Assembly: GCA_021199375.1 (NCBI GenBank)
Contig: JAJQIB010000039.1
Span: forward strand, 32,086 to 96,085
Length of the DNA: 64,000 bases
Direction: 5' to 3'
From: Ruminococcus sp.
Lineage (GTDB): Bacteria; Bacillota; Clostridia; Oscillospirales; Ruminococcaceae
Within the stretch, counting starts at the first letter, position 1. Every line of letters starts with the position of its first letter. This document shows, one piece after another, positions 1 to 10,668 of the stretch. The translations under genes were made by a program, and so were the position numbers. The notes under the pieces were generated by a model, which did not search any database, had not been told where the DNA came from, and was given only the letters and a program-made list of their open reading frames with translations.

Positions 1-1
1 C

Positions 2-1540
2 ACTATTGTTCATAACGGAATAATTGAAAATTATCAGAAAATCAAGAAATATCTTGAAAAGAAGGGCTATGTTTTTGAGAGTCAGACTGACACCGAAACA
101 GTAGCCAAGCTGCTAGATTATTATTACGACGGAGATCCAATGGAAACTATTCGCCGTGTTTTAGGCGAAATTGAAGGCTCTTATGCTTTGGGAATTATGT
201 TTAAGGATTTTCCTAACACAATTTATGCAGTACGCCGAGATTCTCCACTTATTGTAGGTGTAGGCGATGATGAAGCTTTTATTGCCTCTGACGTTCCTGC
301 TATCTTAAAATTCACAAGAGATTATTATCTTCTTGATATGGATGAAATAGCTGTTCTCAAGGATGGTAACGCTGAAATTTATGATGTTCACGGAATTAAA
401 CTTGAAAAACAGCTTCTAACTGCTGATTGGGATATGGAAGCCGCTGAAAAGGGCGGTTATCCACATTATATGCTTAAAGAAATAAGTGAACAGCCAGAAG
501 CAATAAAGACCACAATAATTCCTCGTATTAATAATGGAATGCCTGATCTTTCAGAATGTGGGATTACGACTCAAAGGCTTCTTAATTATCAAAACATTTT
601 TGTAGTTGCCTGTGGTACTGCTATGCACGCCGGACTTGTTGGTAAGTATGTAATTGAACAGCTTGCGAGAATACCTGTAACCGTTGATGTAGCAAGCGAA
701 TTTCGTTATAGAAATCCTATATTAACCGATAAGGATCTGGTTATAGTTGTATCACAATCAGGCGAAACAGCAGATACGCTTGAGGCTTTGCGTCTTTCTA
801 AGCGTATGGGAGCTGAAACCTTAGCTATAGTCAACGTAAAGGGTTCATCAATTGCTCGTGAAGCCGACATGGTTGTTTATACTCATGCAGGACCTGAAAT
901 ATCTGTAGCATCAACAAAAGCTTACATGGTTCAGGTCGCAGTTTTCTATCTATTTGCATTTGAACTGGCATATGCAAAGGAGGCTATATCTGAGGAGGAA
1001 TGTAAAAGATTAACTAAATCTCTTATGGATATTCCTGATATAATCAATGTTGTTTTACAACAGTCAGAACAGTGCAAGTACATTGCATCAAAGCTTATAA
1101 ATTCGAGTAATTTGCTTTATATCGGCAGGGGACTCGACTATGCACTTTCTATGGAAGGCTCATTAAAATTAAAAGAGATTTCATACATTCATTCTGAATC
1201 ATACGCAGCAGGCGAGCTAAAGCACGGTACAATTTCTCTTGTAACAGATGGCATGCCTGTAATAGCTGTAGCTACCCAGCGTGAGCTATTTGATAAGACG
1301 GTGAGCAATGTCAAGGAGGTTAAAGCGAGAGGGGCAACAGTTATATTCGTTACTCATAGCTATAAGACAGTCGAGAGTGATGTGGCAGATTACAAAATTG
1401 GCTTGCCTACTATTGATGATATTCTTATGCCAATGCCTGCTGTTGTACCGTTACAGCTAATAGCCTACTATACGTCGGTTTTAAAGGGCAATGATGTTGA
1501 TAAGCCAAGAAATCTAGCAAAATCGGTTACGGTGGAGTAA
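2..1540 (+). CDS. glmS: glutamine--fructose-6-phosphate aminotransferase, 5' end outside window
   Basis: Frame is open from base 2 (TIVHNGIIENYQKIKKYLEKKGYVFESQTDTE...); SIS domains (SQSGETADTLEAL), C-terminus DKPRNLAKSVTVE. Confidence 0.97.
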   Translation, partial: TIVHNGIIENYQKIKKYLEKKGYVFESQTDTETVAKLLDYYYDGDPMETIRRVLGEIEGSYALGIMFKDFPNTIYAVRRDSPLIVGVGDDEAFIASDVPAILKFTRDYYLLDMDEIAVLKDGNAEIYDVHGIKLEKQLLTADWDMEAAEKGGYPHYMLKEISEQPEAIKTTIIPRINNGMPDLSECGITTQRLLNYQNIFVVACGTAMHAGLVGKYVIEQLARIPVTVDVASEFRYRNPILTDKDLVIVVSQSGETADTLEALRLSKRMGAETLAIVNVKGSSIAREADMVVYTHAGPEISVASTKAYMVQVAVFYLFAFELAYAKEAISEEECKRLTKSLMDIPDIINVVLQQSEQCKYIASKLINSSNLLYIGRGLDYALSMEGSLKLKEISYIHSESYAAGELKHGTISLVTDGMPVIAVATQRELFDKTVSNVKEVKARGATVIFVTHSYKTVESDVADYKIGLPTIDDILMPMPAVVPLQLIAYYTSVLKGNDVDKPRNLAKSVTVE

Positions 1541-1541
1541 T

Positions 1542-2195
1542 ATGAGGTATAAGGCTTGTATTTTTGATTTTGATTTAACTCTTGCTGATTCGTCAAAGGG
1601 AATACTAATATGCTTCAAGCACACTCTAAAGAGGTTTGGATACAATATCCCTGATGACGATACAATATATGGTACTATCGGCAAAACACTTGTAGATTCG
1701 TTCGATGTCCTTACAGGGATTCCAAACAACCCACTTCGTGAGCAAATGAGGGTAGAGTATGTAAAAAAAGCAGACGAGGAAATGGTTCGTAATACATTTT
1801 TCTACGATGGTGCTGCCAAAGGACTTGTCGGTCTACAAACTAAAGGAATCAAGGTGGGTATCTGCTCAACTAAATATCGTTATAGAATCGAACAGTCATT
1901 TGCTCAGCAGCTAGGCTGCTTGCCGATAGATTTAATAGTTGGAGGCGAGGATGTAACAGATGCCAAGCCCGATCCACAAGGTCTGTTAAAATGCATTTCA
2001 GGTCTTGGTGTATCTCTCAGTGATGCTTTATACATTGGAGACAACATAATTGATGCACAAACAGCTCAGAATGCTAACGTTGATTTTGCCGCTGTGCTGA
2101 CCGGTTCAACGACAAAATCTGAATTCTTAGAGTATCCAAATGTAAATATTTCGAGAAATTTAGGGGAGTTATTCGACTTTATAAACAAAGAGTAA
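1542..2195 (+). CDS. HAD-family hydrolase, phosphoglycolate phosphatase-like
   Basis: DFDLTLADS motif, GDNIIDAQTAQNA motif. Confidence 0.85.
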   Translation: MRYKACIFDFDLTLADSSKGILICFKHTLKRFGYNIPDDDTIYGTIGKTLVDSFDVLTGIPNNPLREQMRVEYVKKADEEMVRNTFFYDGAAKGLVGLQTKGIKVGICSTKYRYRIEQSFAQQLGCLPIDLIVGGEDVTDAKPDPQGLLKCISGLGVSLSDALYIGDNIIDAQTAQNANVDFAAVLTGSTTKSEFLEYPNVNISRNLGELFDFINKE

Positions 2196-2224
2196 AAATA
2201 AACACAATAATTCATTAACAACCC

Positions 2225-2253
2225 TTGATATTTCATGAGAAAAATGGTATAAT
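2225..2253 (+). promoter_or_regulatory. sigmaA-type promoter upstream of yicC
   Basis: TTGATA-N17-TATAAT. Confidence 0.7.
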
Positions 2254-2292
2254 AAAATGATGATAATTTGAGCTGGAGGAGGGGACTTACAT

Positions 2293-3171
2293 ATGCCAAA
2301 ATCCATGACCGGCTTTGGCAGAGAGCGCCGGACTTTTGATGAAAGAGATATTCTTGTAGAAATACGTTCTGTAAATCATAGGTTTTATGAATTTTCTGCT
2401 CGAACACCCAGAGCCTATGGCTATCTTGACGAAAAGCTAAAGAAATTGCTTGGCGGAAAAATAACACGCGGCAAGGTTGAGGTCTCTGTATATATCTATA
2501 ATAAAGAAGGCATAAATGCAAATATTTCTGTTAATATGGAAATTGCAAAGGGTTATATGAATGCACTTCGCCAAGCAGCTCCCGAGCTTGGACTTTCTGA
2601 TAACATCGAGCTTGCCGAGATCATGCGTCTGCCGGACCTTTTTACAGTCGTAAAAACGCAGGAGGATGAAGAGCTTGTCTGGAACCAGGTTAAAGAAACT
2701 GCTGAGGCTGCTCTAGGTAGATTTATAGAGATGCGTGAGACTGAAGGCATTAAAATGTTTGAGGATGTTAGCTCTCGACTTGACAATATAGAGCAAATGG
2801 TGAATGCTATTGAAGCACGATCTCCTCAGGTTACCGAGGCATATAGAGAACGTCTTTATACTAAGATTGTAGAGGTCGTTGGCGATAGAAATATCGATGA
2901 TGCACGTGTACTTACCGAGGCAGCAATCTTCTCTGAAAAAACAGCTGTAGATGAAGAAACAGTTAGACTTCACAGTCATATCTCACAATTTCGTGAGCTA
3001 TTAAATTCAAGTGAGCCTATTGGAAGAAAGCTTGATTTTCTTGTACAAGAAATGAATCGAGAGGTTAATACTACCGGTTCAAAGTGTTCAGATCTCGATG
3101 TAACGCAGATTGTCTTAAACCTTAAGAGTGAAATCGAGAAAATTCGCGAACAGATTCAAAATATTGAATAG
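2293..3171 (+). CDS. yicC: YicC/YloC family endoribonuclease-like protein
   Basis: MPKSMTGFGR N-terminus, C-terminal EMNREVNTTGSKCSD motif, synteny with gmk. Confidence 0.93.
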   Translation: MPKSMTGFGRERRTFDERDILVEIRSVNHRFYEFSARTPRAYGYLDEKLKKLLGGKITRGKVEVSVYIYNKEGINANISVNMEIAKGYMNALRQAAPELGLSDNIELAEIMRLPDLFTVVKTQEDEELVWNQVKETAEAALGRFIEMRETEGIKMFEDVSSRLDNIEQMVNAIEARSPQVTEAYRERLYTKIVEVVGDRNIDDARVLTEAAIFSEKTAVDEETVRLHSHISQFRELLNSSEPIGRKLDFLVQEMNREVNTTGSKCSDLDVTQIVLNLKSEIEKIREQIQNIE

Positions 3172-3189
3172 AAACGGAGGCGTGTTTCC

Positions 3190-3450
3190 TTGCAGCTTTT
3201 AAATATAGGATTTGGAAATTTAGTTTCCGCAGACAGACTTATCGCAATTGTGTCTCCTGATGCTGCTCCGATAAAGCGTCTTATTCAAGAGGCACGCGAC
3301 AGAGGTACACTAATTGATGCTTCATGCGGAAGAAAAACAAAGTCTGTATTGGTTATGGATAGTGATCACGTTGTACTTTCATCGATTTCTACTGATACTG
3401 TTTCTTCTCGATTAAATAATAGAGAAATGGAGAATGCTGCAGATGAATAA
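3190..3450 (+). CDS. remA: DUF370/RemA family regulator, TTG start
   Basis: [28 protein letters not shown]; located between yicC and gmk. Confidence 0.9.
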   Translation: MQLLNIGFGNLVSADRLIAIVSPDAAPIKRLIQEARDRGTLIDASCGRKTKSVLVMDSDHVVLSSISTDTVSSRLNNREMENAADE

Positions 3451-4081
3451 TGCAAAGCTGTTTATAATATCTGCTCCATCCGGATGCGGAAAGGGTACGC
3501 TTATAAAAGAGCTCATGAAGCAATTTGATGTTTTTCTTTCGATATCCTGCACCACACGAAAGCCTCGTGAAGGTGAAATTGACGGAAAGGATTACAATTT
3601 TTTAACAGTTGAAGCCTTCGAAGAGCTTATAAAGAATGACGGCTTTTTAGAGTATGCTAAATTTTCTTCAAACTACTATGGCACACCTAAAGCTGCTGTT
3701 GATGAAAATTTAGATAGTGGCAGAGATGTGCTTTTAGAAATTGAACCACAGGGTGCTTTTCAGGTCAAACAAAAGTGTAAGGATGCTGTAATGCTCTTTA
3801 TACTGCCGCCATCAATTGATTCACTTAATAGACGTCTGCACAGACGAGCAGAGCAATCTGGTGAAACTGAAGAAATGATTCAAAAAAGGCTTGCAACAGC
3901 TAAGGGCGATATTGAGCGTGCTTACGAGTATGACTATGTCATGATTAATGGTGATCTAGATCTAGCGATTTCAGATCTTAAAAAAATTTTTATAAATGCC
4001 AAAAACGGCGGTGAAGGTTTAAATGACTTTTCCGCAAAAAATATGAAAGATAGAATAGACGAGGTGCTAAAAAATGCTTAG
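3443..4081 (+). CDS. gmk: guanylate kinase
   Basis: P-loop [28 protein letters not shown]. Confidence 0.96.
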   Translation: MNNAKLFIISAPSGCGKGTLIKELMKQFDVFLSISCTTRKPREGEIDGKDYNFLTVEAFEELIKNDGFLEYAKFSSNYYGTPKAAVDENLDSGRDVLLEIEPQGAFQVKQKCKDAVMLFILPPSIDSLNRRLHRRAEQSGETEEMIQKRLATAKGDIERAYEYDYVMINGDLDLAISDLKKIFINAKNGGEGLNDFSAKNMKDRIDEVLKNA

Positions 4082-4280
4082 ACCAGCAGCGGTACAAATT
4101 TTAAAGAACAATGAAAGCTACTACTCACTTGTTGTTGCTGTAGCAAAACGAGCTAGAGAAATCGAAGATAAAGCTTTTGAGGAAAAGACGGTTCTTGACG
4201 AAAGACCTGTAAAAATTGCAGTGGACGAATTTGCTGCAAATGAATACACACTAGTTGAAGATCCTTCACTAAAGTCTTAA
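4074..4280 (+). CDS. rpoZ: RNA polymerase omega subunit
   Basis: Small protein downstream of gmk; YYSLVVAVAKRAREI. Confidence 0.88.
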   Translation: MLRPAAVQILKNNESYYSLVVAVAKRAREIEDKAFEEKTVLDERPVKIAVDEFAANEYTLVEDPSLKS

Positions 4281-4293
4281 TCAAGAGGAATAT

Positions 4294-6768
4294 ATGCCAT
4301 TAATTACTGAGCTTGCAATTAACGGAACCAATTATAGCTTTGACAAGCGATACACCTATATTGTTCCAAAGAGGTTAACTGATAAGGTAAAATCAGGTGT
4401 TAGAGTGTTAGTGCCCTTTGGCAAAGGAAATAAGCTTTGTGTAGCTCTTATACTATCTGTTAAACAGGTTGACCTAATTAATAGTAAGCTAAAAGAGATA
4501 AATGCGGTTATAGATGACTCGCCGCTTGTTGGCGAGGAAATGCTTAGCATGATTGAGTGGCTAAAGGAAACAACCTTTTGTACGTATTTTGATGCTTACA
4601 AGGCTATGGTTCCTAATGGATTTTCTGTTAAAATAAAGGCTAATTATCAAGCTGTAAATATAGATCCAAATGAAATAGGACTTAACGAAGAGGAAGAACA
4701 GCTTTTTTACAGTATAAAGCTTGCAAAATCTCAAAAGGAAATAGATGCTCTTACTATACCACAAAAGAACTCTACTTCAAGTGAAAGGAAAAAGCTTAAG
4801 GCTTTAATTGATTCGCTTATAGATAAAGGAGCTATAGAAGAGTCAAATGTTATTAAACGTACAGTAGGAGATGCAAGCGAGCAAAATGCTATGCTTACCG
4901 ACTACTATACGTCAGGCGAATGCCAGGAAAAGCTAAGTGTAAAGCAAGCTGCTGTTGTTAAATGTCTTAGTGATAATGGAACAGCATCCGTTGATGAGCT
5001 TTGCTATATGACCGGCTGTACAAAGACAGTTGTAAAAAGACTTGAGCAAAAAAACATTGTTAGACTTTTTAATGTTGAGGTTATGCGCAAGGCAACCGAA
5101 GATGCCACAGAGCATCACAGCCTTGATGAAATAATTTTAAGCGATGAGCAAAGAAACGCTTATGATGGAATAATGAACCTAATATCTGCGTCTAAGCCTG
5201 CCGGTGCACTTCTTTACGGAGTAACGGGAAGTGGAAAGACATCAGTTTTTTTTAAGCTGATAGAATCTGTTCTTAAAATAGGTAAGACCGCGCTTATGAT
5301 GGTTCCTGAGATTTCCTTGACACCACAAATGGTAAAAAAGTTTAAAAGCTATTTTGGTGATGAAATTGCACTTTTACATTCATCTCTATCTCTCGGTCAG
5401 CGAGCGGATGAATTTAAGAGAATACGAAATGGCGATGCGAGAATAGTAATAGGTACACGAAGTGCCGTTTTTGCACCGCTTAACAATATAGGGCTTATAA
5501 TTATGGACGAGGAGGGCGAACGCACCTACAAGTCTGATAGCTCACCCAGATATCACGCAAGGGATGTTGCAATAAGAAGATGTGGCTTTCACAATTGTGT
5601 GCTGCTTATGGCATCAGCAACTCCCTCAATAGAAAGCTATTATTTTGCAAAAAGTGGAAGATTTCATCTTTTTGAAATGCATAAAAGATATGCAGGAGCA
5701 AAGCTTCCAGAGGTTGAGATTGTTGATATGCAATCAGAAGAGAACTCCTCAGGCGCAAGCCTATTTAGTCACAAGCTAGCAGATGCTATAAGTGAAACAC
5801 TAGATCGAAAAGAACAGGTTATGCTGCTTTTAAATCGTCGTGGGTATACTACATATGTATCCTGTGCAAGCTGTAGACAGCCAATATCCTGCCCAAATTG
5901 CTCATTGCCGCTTACTTATCATAAGAAAAATGATAGACTAATGTGTCATTATTGCGGCTACTCAATGAGCATACCAGCCTGCTGTCCAGAATGTGGAAGT
6001 GACAAGCTTAAACAAAGCGGAGTTGGTACGCAAAAAATCGAGGACGAGCTTAAGAAGCTTTTCTCCGAAGTAAGACTTCTTAGAATGGACGCAGACACAA
6101 CATTTTCACGTTATGCCTATGAAGAGAGCTTTTCAGCCTTTGAGCGTGGCGAGTATGATATAATGCTAGGCACTCAGATGATAGCAAAGGGATTAAACTT
6201 CCCGAACGTAACGCTTGTTGGTATTGTATCGATTGATAAAGCCTTATTCACAGGCGACTTTAGAAGCTATGAGCGAACTTTTTCGCTTATAACACAGGTA
6301 GCAGGACGTTCAGGTCGAGGTCAAAAGCCCGGCAAAGCATATATTCAAACCTTTGTTCCGGATCACTATGTTATTAACCTTGCAGCTCAACAAAATTATG
6401 ATGAGTTTTATGAGCAGGAATCTGCACTTAGAAAAGCTCTGTTATATCCCCCATATTGTGATATTTGTTCAATTCTGCTTTCGTCAGTAAGAGAAAGCCA
6501 AGCTATAGAGGGCTCTAATGAATTTTTAAGATTACTAAAGGAGTATATTTCAGAGAATAAGCTTAGTATTCCACTTAGAGTTTTAGGACCCTCTGCTTGT
6601 ACGCTAGAAAGAATAAATAACAGATATAGATATAGATTGATAATAAAATGCCGAGTTTCTAAAATGCTTAGGGATATGATAAGCAGCTGCATCGGCAGAT
6701 TTATGACCGATCGCCGATTTTCTGAGGTTAGAATTACAGCTGATGTAAATGGCGATATAGGTCTATAA
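4294..6768 (+). CDS. priA: primosomal protein N' (helicase)
   Basis: GVTGSGKTSVFF, DEEGERTYKSDSSPRYHARDVA, Cys zinc motifs, TQMIAKGLNFPNVTLVG. Confidence 0.96.
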   Translation: MPLITELAINGTNYSFDKRYTYIVPKRLTDKVKSGVRVLVPFGKGNKLCVALILSVKQVDLINSKLKEINAVIDDSPLVGEEMLSMIEWLKETTFCTYFDAYKAMVPNGFSVKIKANYQAVNIDPNEIGLNEEEEQLFYSIKLAKSQKEIDALTIPQKNSTSSERKKLKALIDSLIDKGAIEESNVIKRTVGDASEQNAMLTDYYTSGECQEKLSVKQAAVVKCLSDNGTASVDELCYMTGCTKTVVKRLEQKNIVRLFNVEVMRKATEDATEHHSLDEIILSDEQRNAYDGIMNLISASKPAGALLYGVTGSGKTSVFFKLIESVLKIGKTALMMVPEISLTPQMVKKFKSYFGDEIALLHSSLSLGQRADEFKRIRNGDARIVIGTRSAVFAPLNNIGLIIMDEEGERTYKSDSSPRYHARDVAIRRCGFHNCVLLMASATPSIESYYFAKSGRFHLFEMHKRYAGAKLPEVEIVDMQSEENSSGASLFSHKLADAISETLDRKEQVMLLLNRRGYTTYVSCASCRQPISCPNCSLPLTYHKKNDRLMCHYCGYSMSIPACCPECGSDKLKQSGVGTQKIEDELKKLFSEVRLLRMDADTTFSRYAYEESFSAFERGEYDIMLGTQMIAKGLNFPNVTLVGIVSIDKALFTGDFRSYERTFSLITQVAGRSGRGQKPGKAYIQTFVPDHYVINLAAQQNYDEFYEQESALRKALLYPPYCDICSILLSSVRESQAIEGSNEFLRLLKEYISENKLSIPLRVLGPSACTLERINNRYRYRLIIKCRVSKMLRDMISSCIGRFMTDRRFSEVRITADVNGDIGL

Positions 6769-6791
6769 ATTGCATGAAAGGATTTGTTTTA

Positions 6792-7277
6792 ATGGCAATT
6801 AGAAATATTACAAAGGAAGGCGATCCAGTCCTTAGAAAGGTTTGCAGACCTGTAGTTGACTTTGATGAAAGACTTGCCCAAAAGCTTGACGATATGATAG
6901 AAACCATGCATCATGCAGATGGAGTAGGACTTGCAGGTCCACAAATAAGCTACTTGCGTCGAGTAGTTGTTATTGATGTTGGAGATGGAGCTGTTGAACT
7001 GGTAAATCCTGAAATTATCCATAAGTCATTAAAAACTCAGCGTGTTCAAGAGGGATGCTTATCCTGTCCGAACAAATGGGGAATTACTACACGACCATTA
7101 AAGGTAAAGTTTAAAGCCCAGAACAGGCACGGCGAATGGTTTGAAATGGAAGCAGAAGAGCTTTTTGCTCAAGCTGTTTGCCATGAAATAGACCACCTAG
7201 ATGGCAAACTATTTGTTGATATAGTTGAGGAATGGGTTAGACCTGACGAAAACAAAGAAAATGAGGAGAAAAAGTAA
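6792..7277 (+). CDS. def: peptide deformylase
   Basis: GVGLAGPQ, EGCLSCP, CHEIDHLDG motifs. Confidence 0.96.
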   Translation: MAIRNITKEGDPVLRKVCRPVVDFDERLAQKLDDMIETMHHADGVGLAGPQISYLRRVVVIDVGDGAVELVNPEIIHKSLKTQRVQEGCLSCPNKWGITTRPLKVKFKAQNRHGEWFEMEAEELFAQAVCHEIDHLDGKLFVDIVEEWVRPDENKENEEKK

Positions 7278-8212
7278 TGAAGATTGTTTTCATGGGCACT
7301 CCTGATTTTGCTGTTACAGCCCTAGAAAAGCTTTACGATTGCAGTGAGCATGAGATTTTAGCTGTCTTCACTCAACCGGATAAGCCAAAGGGAAGAGGAT
7401 ATAAGCTTATTCCAACTCCTGTAAAAATTTTAGCTCAGCAGCATGAAACGCCTGTGTATCAGCCTAATAGCTTAAAAAAAGATGCAGATGAATATGTTCG
7501 GGCTCTTAAAGCTCTTGCTCCCGACTGTATTGTTGTTGCTGCATATGGCAAGATTTTACCTAAAGAAATACTTGAGCTTCCTAAGTATGGATGCATCAAC
7601 ATACATGCATCTCTTTTACCTAAATATAGAGGTGCTGCTCCTATACAGCGCGCTGTATTAAATGGAGATAAAACTACAGGAGTTACTGTAATGCAGATGG
7701 CTGAGGGACTCGATACAGGTGATATGCTATTAAAACGAGAAATCTCTATTGACGAAAATGCAACATCTGCGGATATGTTTGAAAAGCTTGCTATTCTTGG
7801 CAGCGAAATGATTATTGAGGTTTTACGCAAAATTGAAAATGGTGATCTAGCCTTTGAAAAGCAGGATGAAGGTCTTGCATCATATGCCAGTATGATAACA
7901 AAGGATATGTGTCCTATAGATTTTAGCAAATCTGTTGAGCTTATTCATAGGCAAATATGCGCATTATCAGATTCACCTTGTGCCTACTGTTTATTGTATG
8001 GTAAGCGTTTAAAAGTGTATCGTTCGCAGATTATTTCTCGTGAAAAGCCAAATGCTGTATCTGGTGAGTTTGTCGGAGAGAAAAAATTTGACGTTGCTTG
8101 TTCAGATGGAATTTTGCGCTTTGTTGAGATCCAAGCTGAAGGCGGAAAACGTATGAATGCAGCTGCATATCTTAATGGTAAACCCATAAAGCCTGGTGAG
8201 ATACTTCACTAA
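7277..8212 (+). CDS. fmt: methionyl-tRNA formyltransferase
   Basis: MKIVFMGTPDFA, INIHASLLPKYRGAAPIQRA. Confidence 0.97.
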   Translation: MKIVFMGTPDFAVTALEKLYDCSEHEILAVFTQPDKPKGRGYKLIPTPVKILAQQHETPVYQPNSLKKDADEYVRALKALAPDCIVVAAYGKILPKEILELPKYGCINIHASLLPKYRGAAPIQRAVLNGDKTTGVTVMQMAEGLDTGDMLLKREISIDENATSADMFEKLAILGSEMIIEVLRKIENGDLAFEKQDEGLASYASMITKDMCPIDFSKSVELIHRQICALSDSPCAYCLLYGKRLKVYRSQIISREKPNAVSGEFVGEKKFDVACSDGILRFVEIQAEGGKRMNAAAYLNGKPIKPGEILH

Positions 8213-8254
8213 GCCTATTTGGAAGTTAAGCGCATGAATTTTGGAGGATTTTAA

Positions 8255-9577
8255 ATGGCTGATGTGGTAAACAGCAGAGCAGTTGCAGTTAAATTACTTT
8301 GTAGAATTGAGGATGGCGGAGCTTACTCAAATATACTTCTTGATGAGCAGTTTAGACGTACTCCAATGAATCCTCAAGACAGAAGGTTTTGCGCCGCTTT
8401 GTTCTATGGCACCCTTGAGCGTAGATATACTCTTGATGAAATCATTAAGTACTATTCAAAAAATCCTTATGATAAACTGAATTTAGAGGTTCGATGTATT
8501 TTAAGAACTGCATTGTATCAGATTTTATACATGAATAGTGTGCCAGAATCTGCTGCAGTTAATGAAGCAGTAAAGCTAGCTTCAAAAAATCGAAATCCTG
8601 CCGTTAAAGGCTTTGTCAATGGTCTTTTGCGAGGCTTTTTAAGAGCTGATAAAAAAATGCCCTCCTACAAAGACAAATATGAGCAGCTTGCTTTTGATTA
8701 TTCTTGTCCTATTCCTTTAGTAAAGAAATGGACAATAGAATATGGCGAAGATGTAGCTATTCAAATGCTAGAGGGATCTCTTGGAAGACCGCCTATAACG
8801 GCTAAGGTTAATACTCTTCGCACTACAACAAGTAATCTTATTAGTAGACTATATGAAGAGGGAATTGAATGTAGTGCAAATCAGTATTTTGATGATTGTA
8901 TAGATATCGCAAACGGCTCACCGGAGTCTACTAAAGCTTTCAAGGATGGACTTTTCCATGTTCAAGATATTTCAAGCAGGCTTTGCTGTAAAGCGCTTGA
9001 TGTTAAATCTGGTGATACACTGCTGGATGTTTGCGCAGCGCCGGGAGGCAAGACCTTTACCGCTTCTGAGCTTATGAATAATAATGGTAAGGTATATTCG
9101 CTTGACTTGCATAAAAATCGTGTCAAGCTGATACAGAGCGGGTGTAAACGTCTTGGACTTGACATTGTTAATGCTAATGTAAATGACGCTAAGATCTATA
9201 ACTCTAGCTTGCCAATGGCTGATGTTGTACTTTGCGATCTGCCTTGCTCAGGACTAGGGGTAATAGCACGAAAACCTGAAATAAAGTACAATAACTTGAC
9301 AGATTTCGAACGCCTTCCATATGTTCAGCATGATATTTTAGAATGCTGTTCTAAATATGTTAAGGTGGGTGGCACATTAGTTTTCTCAACCTGTACTCTT
9401 TCAAGAGCTGAAAACGATGAAAACACCAAGCGTTTTCTCGCCGAGCATAATGACTTTGAGCCTGCTCCACTTTGGCAAAGCTTTGGTCATTTTGATGGCT
9501 ATACAAGCTTAACAGTATTGCCAAGCTATTTTGGGTCCGATGGATTTTACATATCAAAATTTATTAGAACGAGGTGA
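8255..9577 (+). CDS. rsmB: 16S rRNA (cytosine-967-C5)-methyltransferase
   Basis: NusB-like N-terminus, DVCAAPGGKTF, CDLPCSGLGVIARKPEIK. Confidence 0.94.
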   Translation: MADVVNSRAVAVKLLCRIEDGGAYSNILLDEQFRRTPMNPQDRRFCAALFYGTLERRYTLDEIIKYYSKNPYDKLNLEVRCILRTALYQILYMNSVPESAAVNEAVKLASKNRNPAVKGFVNGLLRGFLRADKKMPSYKDKYEQLAFDYSCPIPLVKKWTIEYGEDVAIQMLEGSLGRPPITAKVNTLRTTTSNLISRLYEEGIECSANQYFDDCIDIANGSPESTKAFKDGLFHVQDISSRLCCKALDVKSGDTLLDVCAAPGGKTFTASELMNNNGKVYSLDLHKNRVKLIQSGCKRLGLDIVNANVNDAKIYNSSLPMADVVLCDLPCSGLGVIARKPEIKYNNLTDFERLPYVQHDILECCSKYVKVGGTLVFSTCTLSRAENDENTKRFLAEHNDFEPAPLWQSFGHFDGYTSLTVLPSYFGSDGFYISKFIRTR

Positions 9578-9581
9578 TTCT

Positions 9582-10637
9582 TTGGTTATCAAATGTGAAG
9601 AGAATAAAATTGACATTTTAAGTCTGACGCTTGATGAGCTTACCGATGAGATTTTAAAGCTAGGCGAGAAGAAATTTCGAGCAAAACAAATTTTCAGCTG
9701 GCTTCATGTTAAAAATGTCTCTTCCTTTTCTGAAATGACCAATTTATCAATACAGTTGCGAGAAAAATTAGAGAAGGTTTTTTATTTAAAGCCTTTGTTG
9801 ATATGTAAAAGATTAGATTCTAAGGTAGATAACACAATAAAATATCTATATGAGCTTTCAGATGGTTCACATATTGAATCAGTTGTAATGGAATATAGCT
9901 ATGGAAACACCATTTGTGTATCTACACAAGTTGGTTGTAAAATGGGATGCAGGTTTTGTGCATCAACAATTGCTGGATTTAAGAGAAATTTGCTTCCTAG
10001 TGAAATACTTCAGCAGATTTATACAGCTAAATCTGATAGTGGACGTGATATTTCCGGTGTGGTACTAATGGGTATAGGTGAACCACTTGACAACTACGAC
10101 AATGTAGTTTGCTTTTTACAGCTGCTATCATGTCCTGATGGGTTTGGAATGTCGCTTAGACACGTTTCAGTTTCTACCTGTGGAATAGTTCCTAGGATAT
10201 ATGACCTTTCTAAGCTTAATCTAGGCATCACACTTTCAATTTCTCTTCATGCTCCAAAAGACAAAAGCAGAAGTGAAATTATGCCGATAAATAACAGATA
10301 TCATTTAGACGAGCTTATGACTGCCTGTCGCAGCTACTTTGCACATACAGGACGCCGAATAAGCTTTGAGTATGCGCTAATAAATGGACATAATGACTCT
10401 TACGCAGATGCTAAAAATCTCGCAATGCTACTAGATAATTTTATGTGTCATGTAAATATAATACCTGTCAATAAAATCAAAGAGCGTGGCTATACCTCTG
10501 ACAGAAAATCAGCATATAAATTCCAGCAGTATTTAAACGAGCTTGGAGTAAATGCTACAGTACGAAGAACGTTGGGTTCTGATATAGATGCTGCTTGCGG
10601 ACAGCTCAGACGTGAATACGAAGTGTCTGAAAGCTAG
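9582..10637 (+). CDS. rlmN: 23S rRNA/tRNA (adenine-C2)-methyltransferase, radical SAM; likely TTG start after GAGGTGATT
   Basis: CKMGCRFCAS radical SAM motif, GIGEPLDNYDNV, C-terminal ATVRRTLGSDIDAACGQLR. Confidence 0.96.
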   Translation: MVIKCEENKIDILSLTLDELTDEILKLGEKKFRAKQIFSWLHVKNVSSFSEMTNLSIQLREKLEKVFYLKPLLICKRLDSKVDNTIKYLYELSDGSHIESVVMEYSYGNTICVSTQVGCKMGCRFCASTIAGFKRNLLPSEILQQIYTAKSDSGRDISGVVLMGIGEPLDNYDNVVCFLQLLSCPDGFGMSLRHVSVSTCGIVPRIYDLSKLNLGITLSISLHAPKDKSRSEIMPINNRYHLDELMTACRSYFAHTGRRISFEYALINGHNDSYADAKNLAMLLDNFMCHVNIIPVNKIKERGYTSDRKSAYKFQQYLNELGVNATVRRTLGSDIDAACGQLRREYEVSES

Positions 10638-10668
10638 TGTGTGCTAGCAGAAAATTTATCAAAGGACG

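Noticed and set aside
2066-2521. 151-aa minus-strand ORF
   Set aside because: Overlaps HAD and yicC genes in antisense; no recognisable motif or RBS.
7459-7929. 156-aa minus-strand ORF
   Set aside because: Fully antisense to fmt; Ser/Ile-rich composition typical of a shadow ORF.
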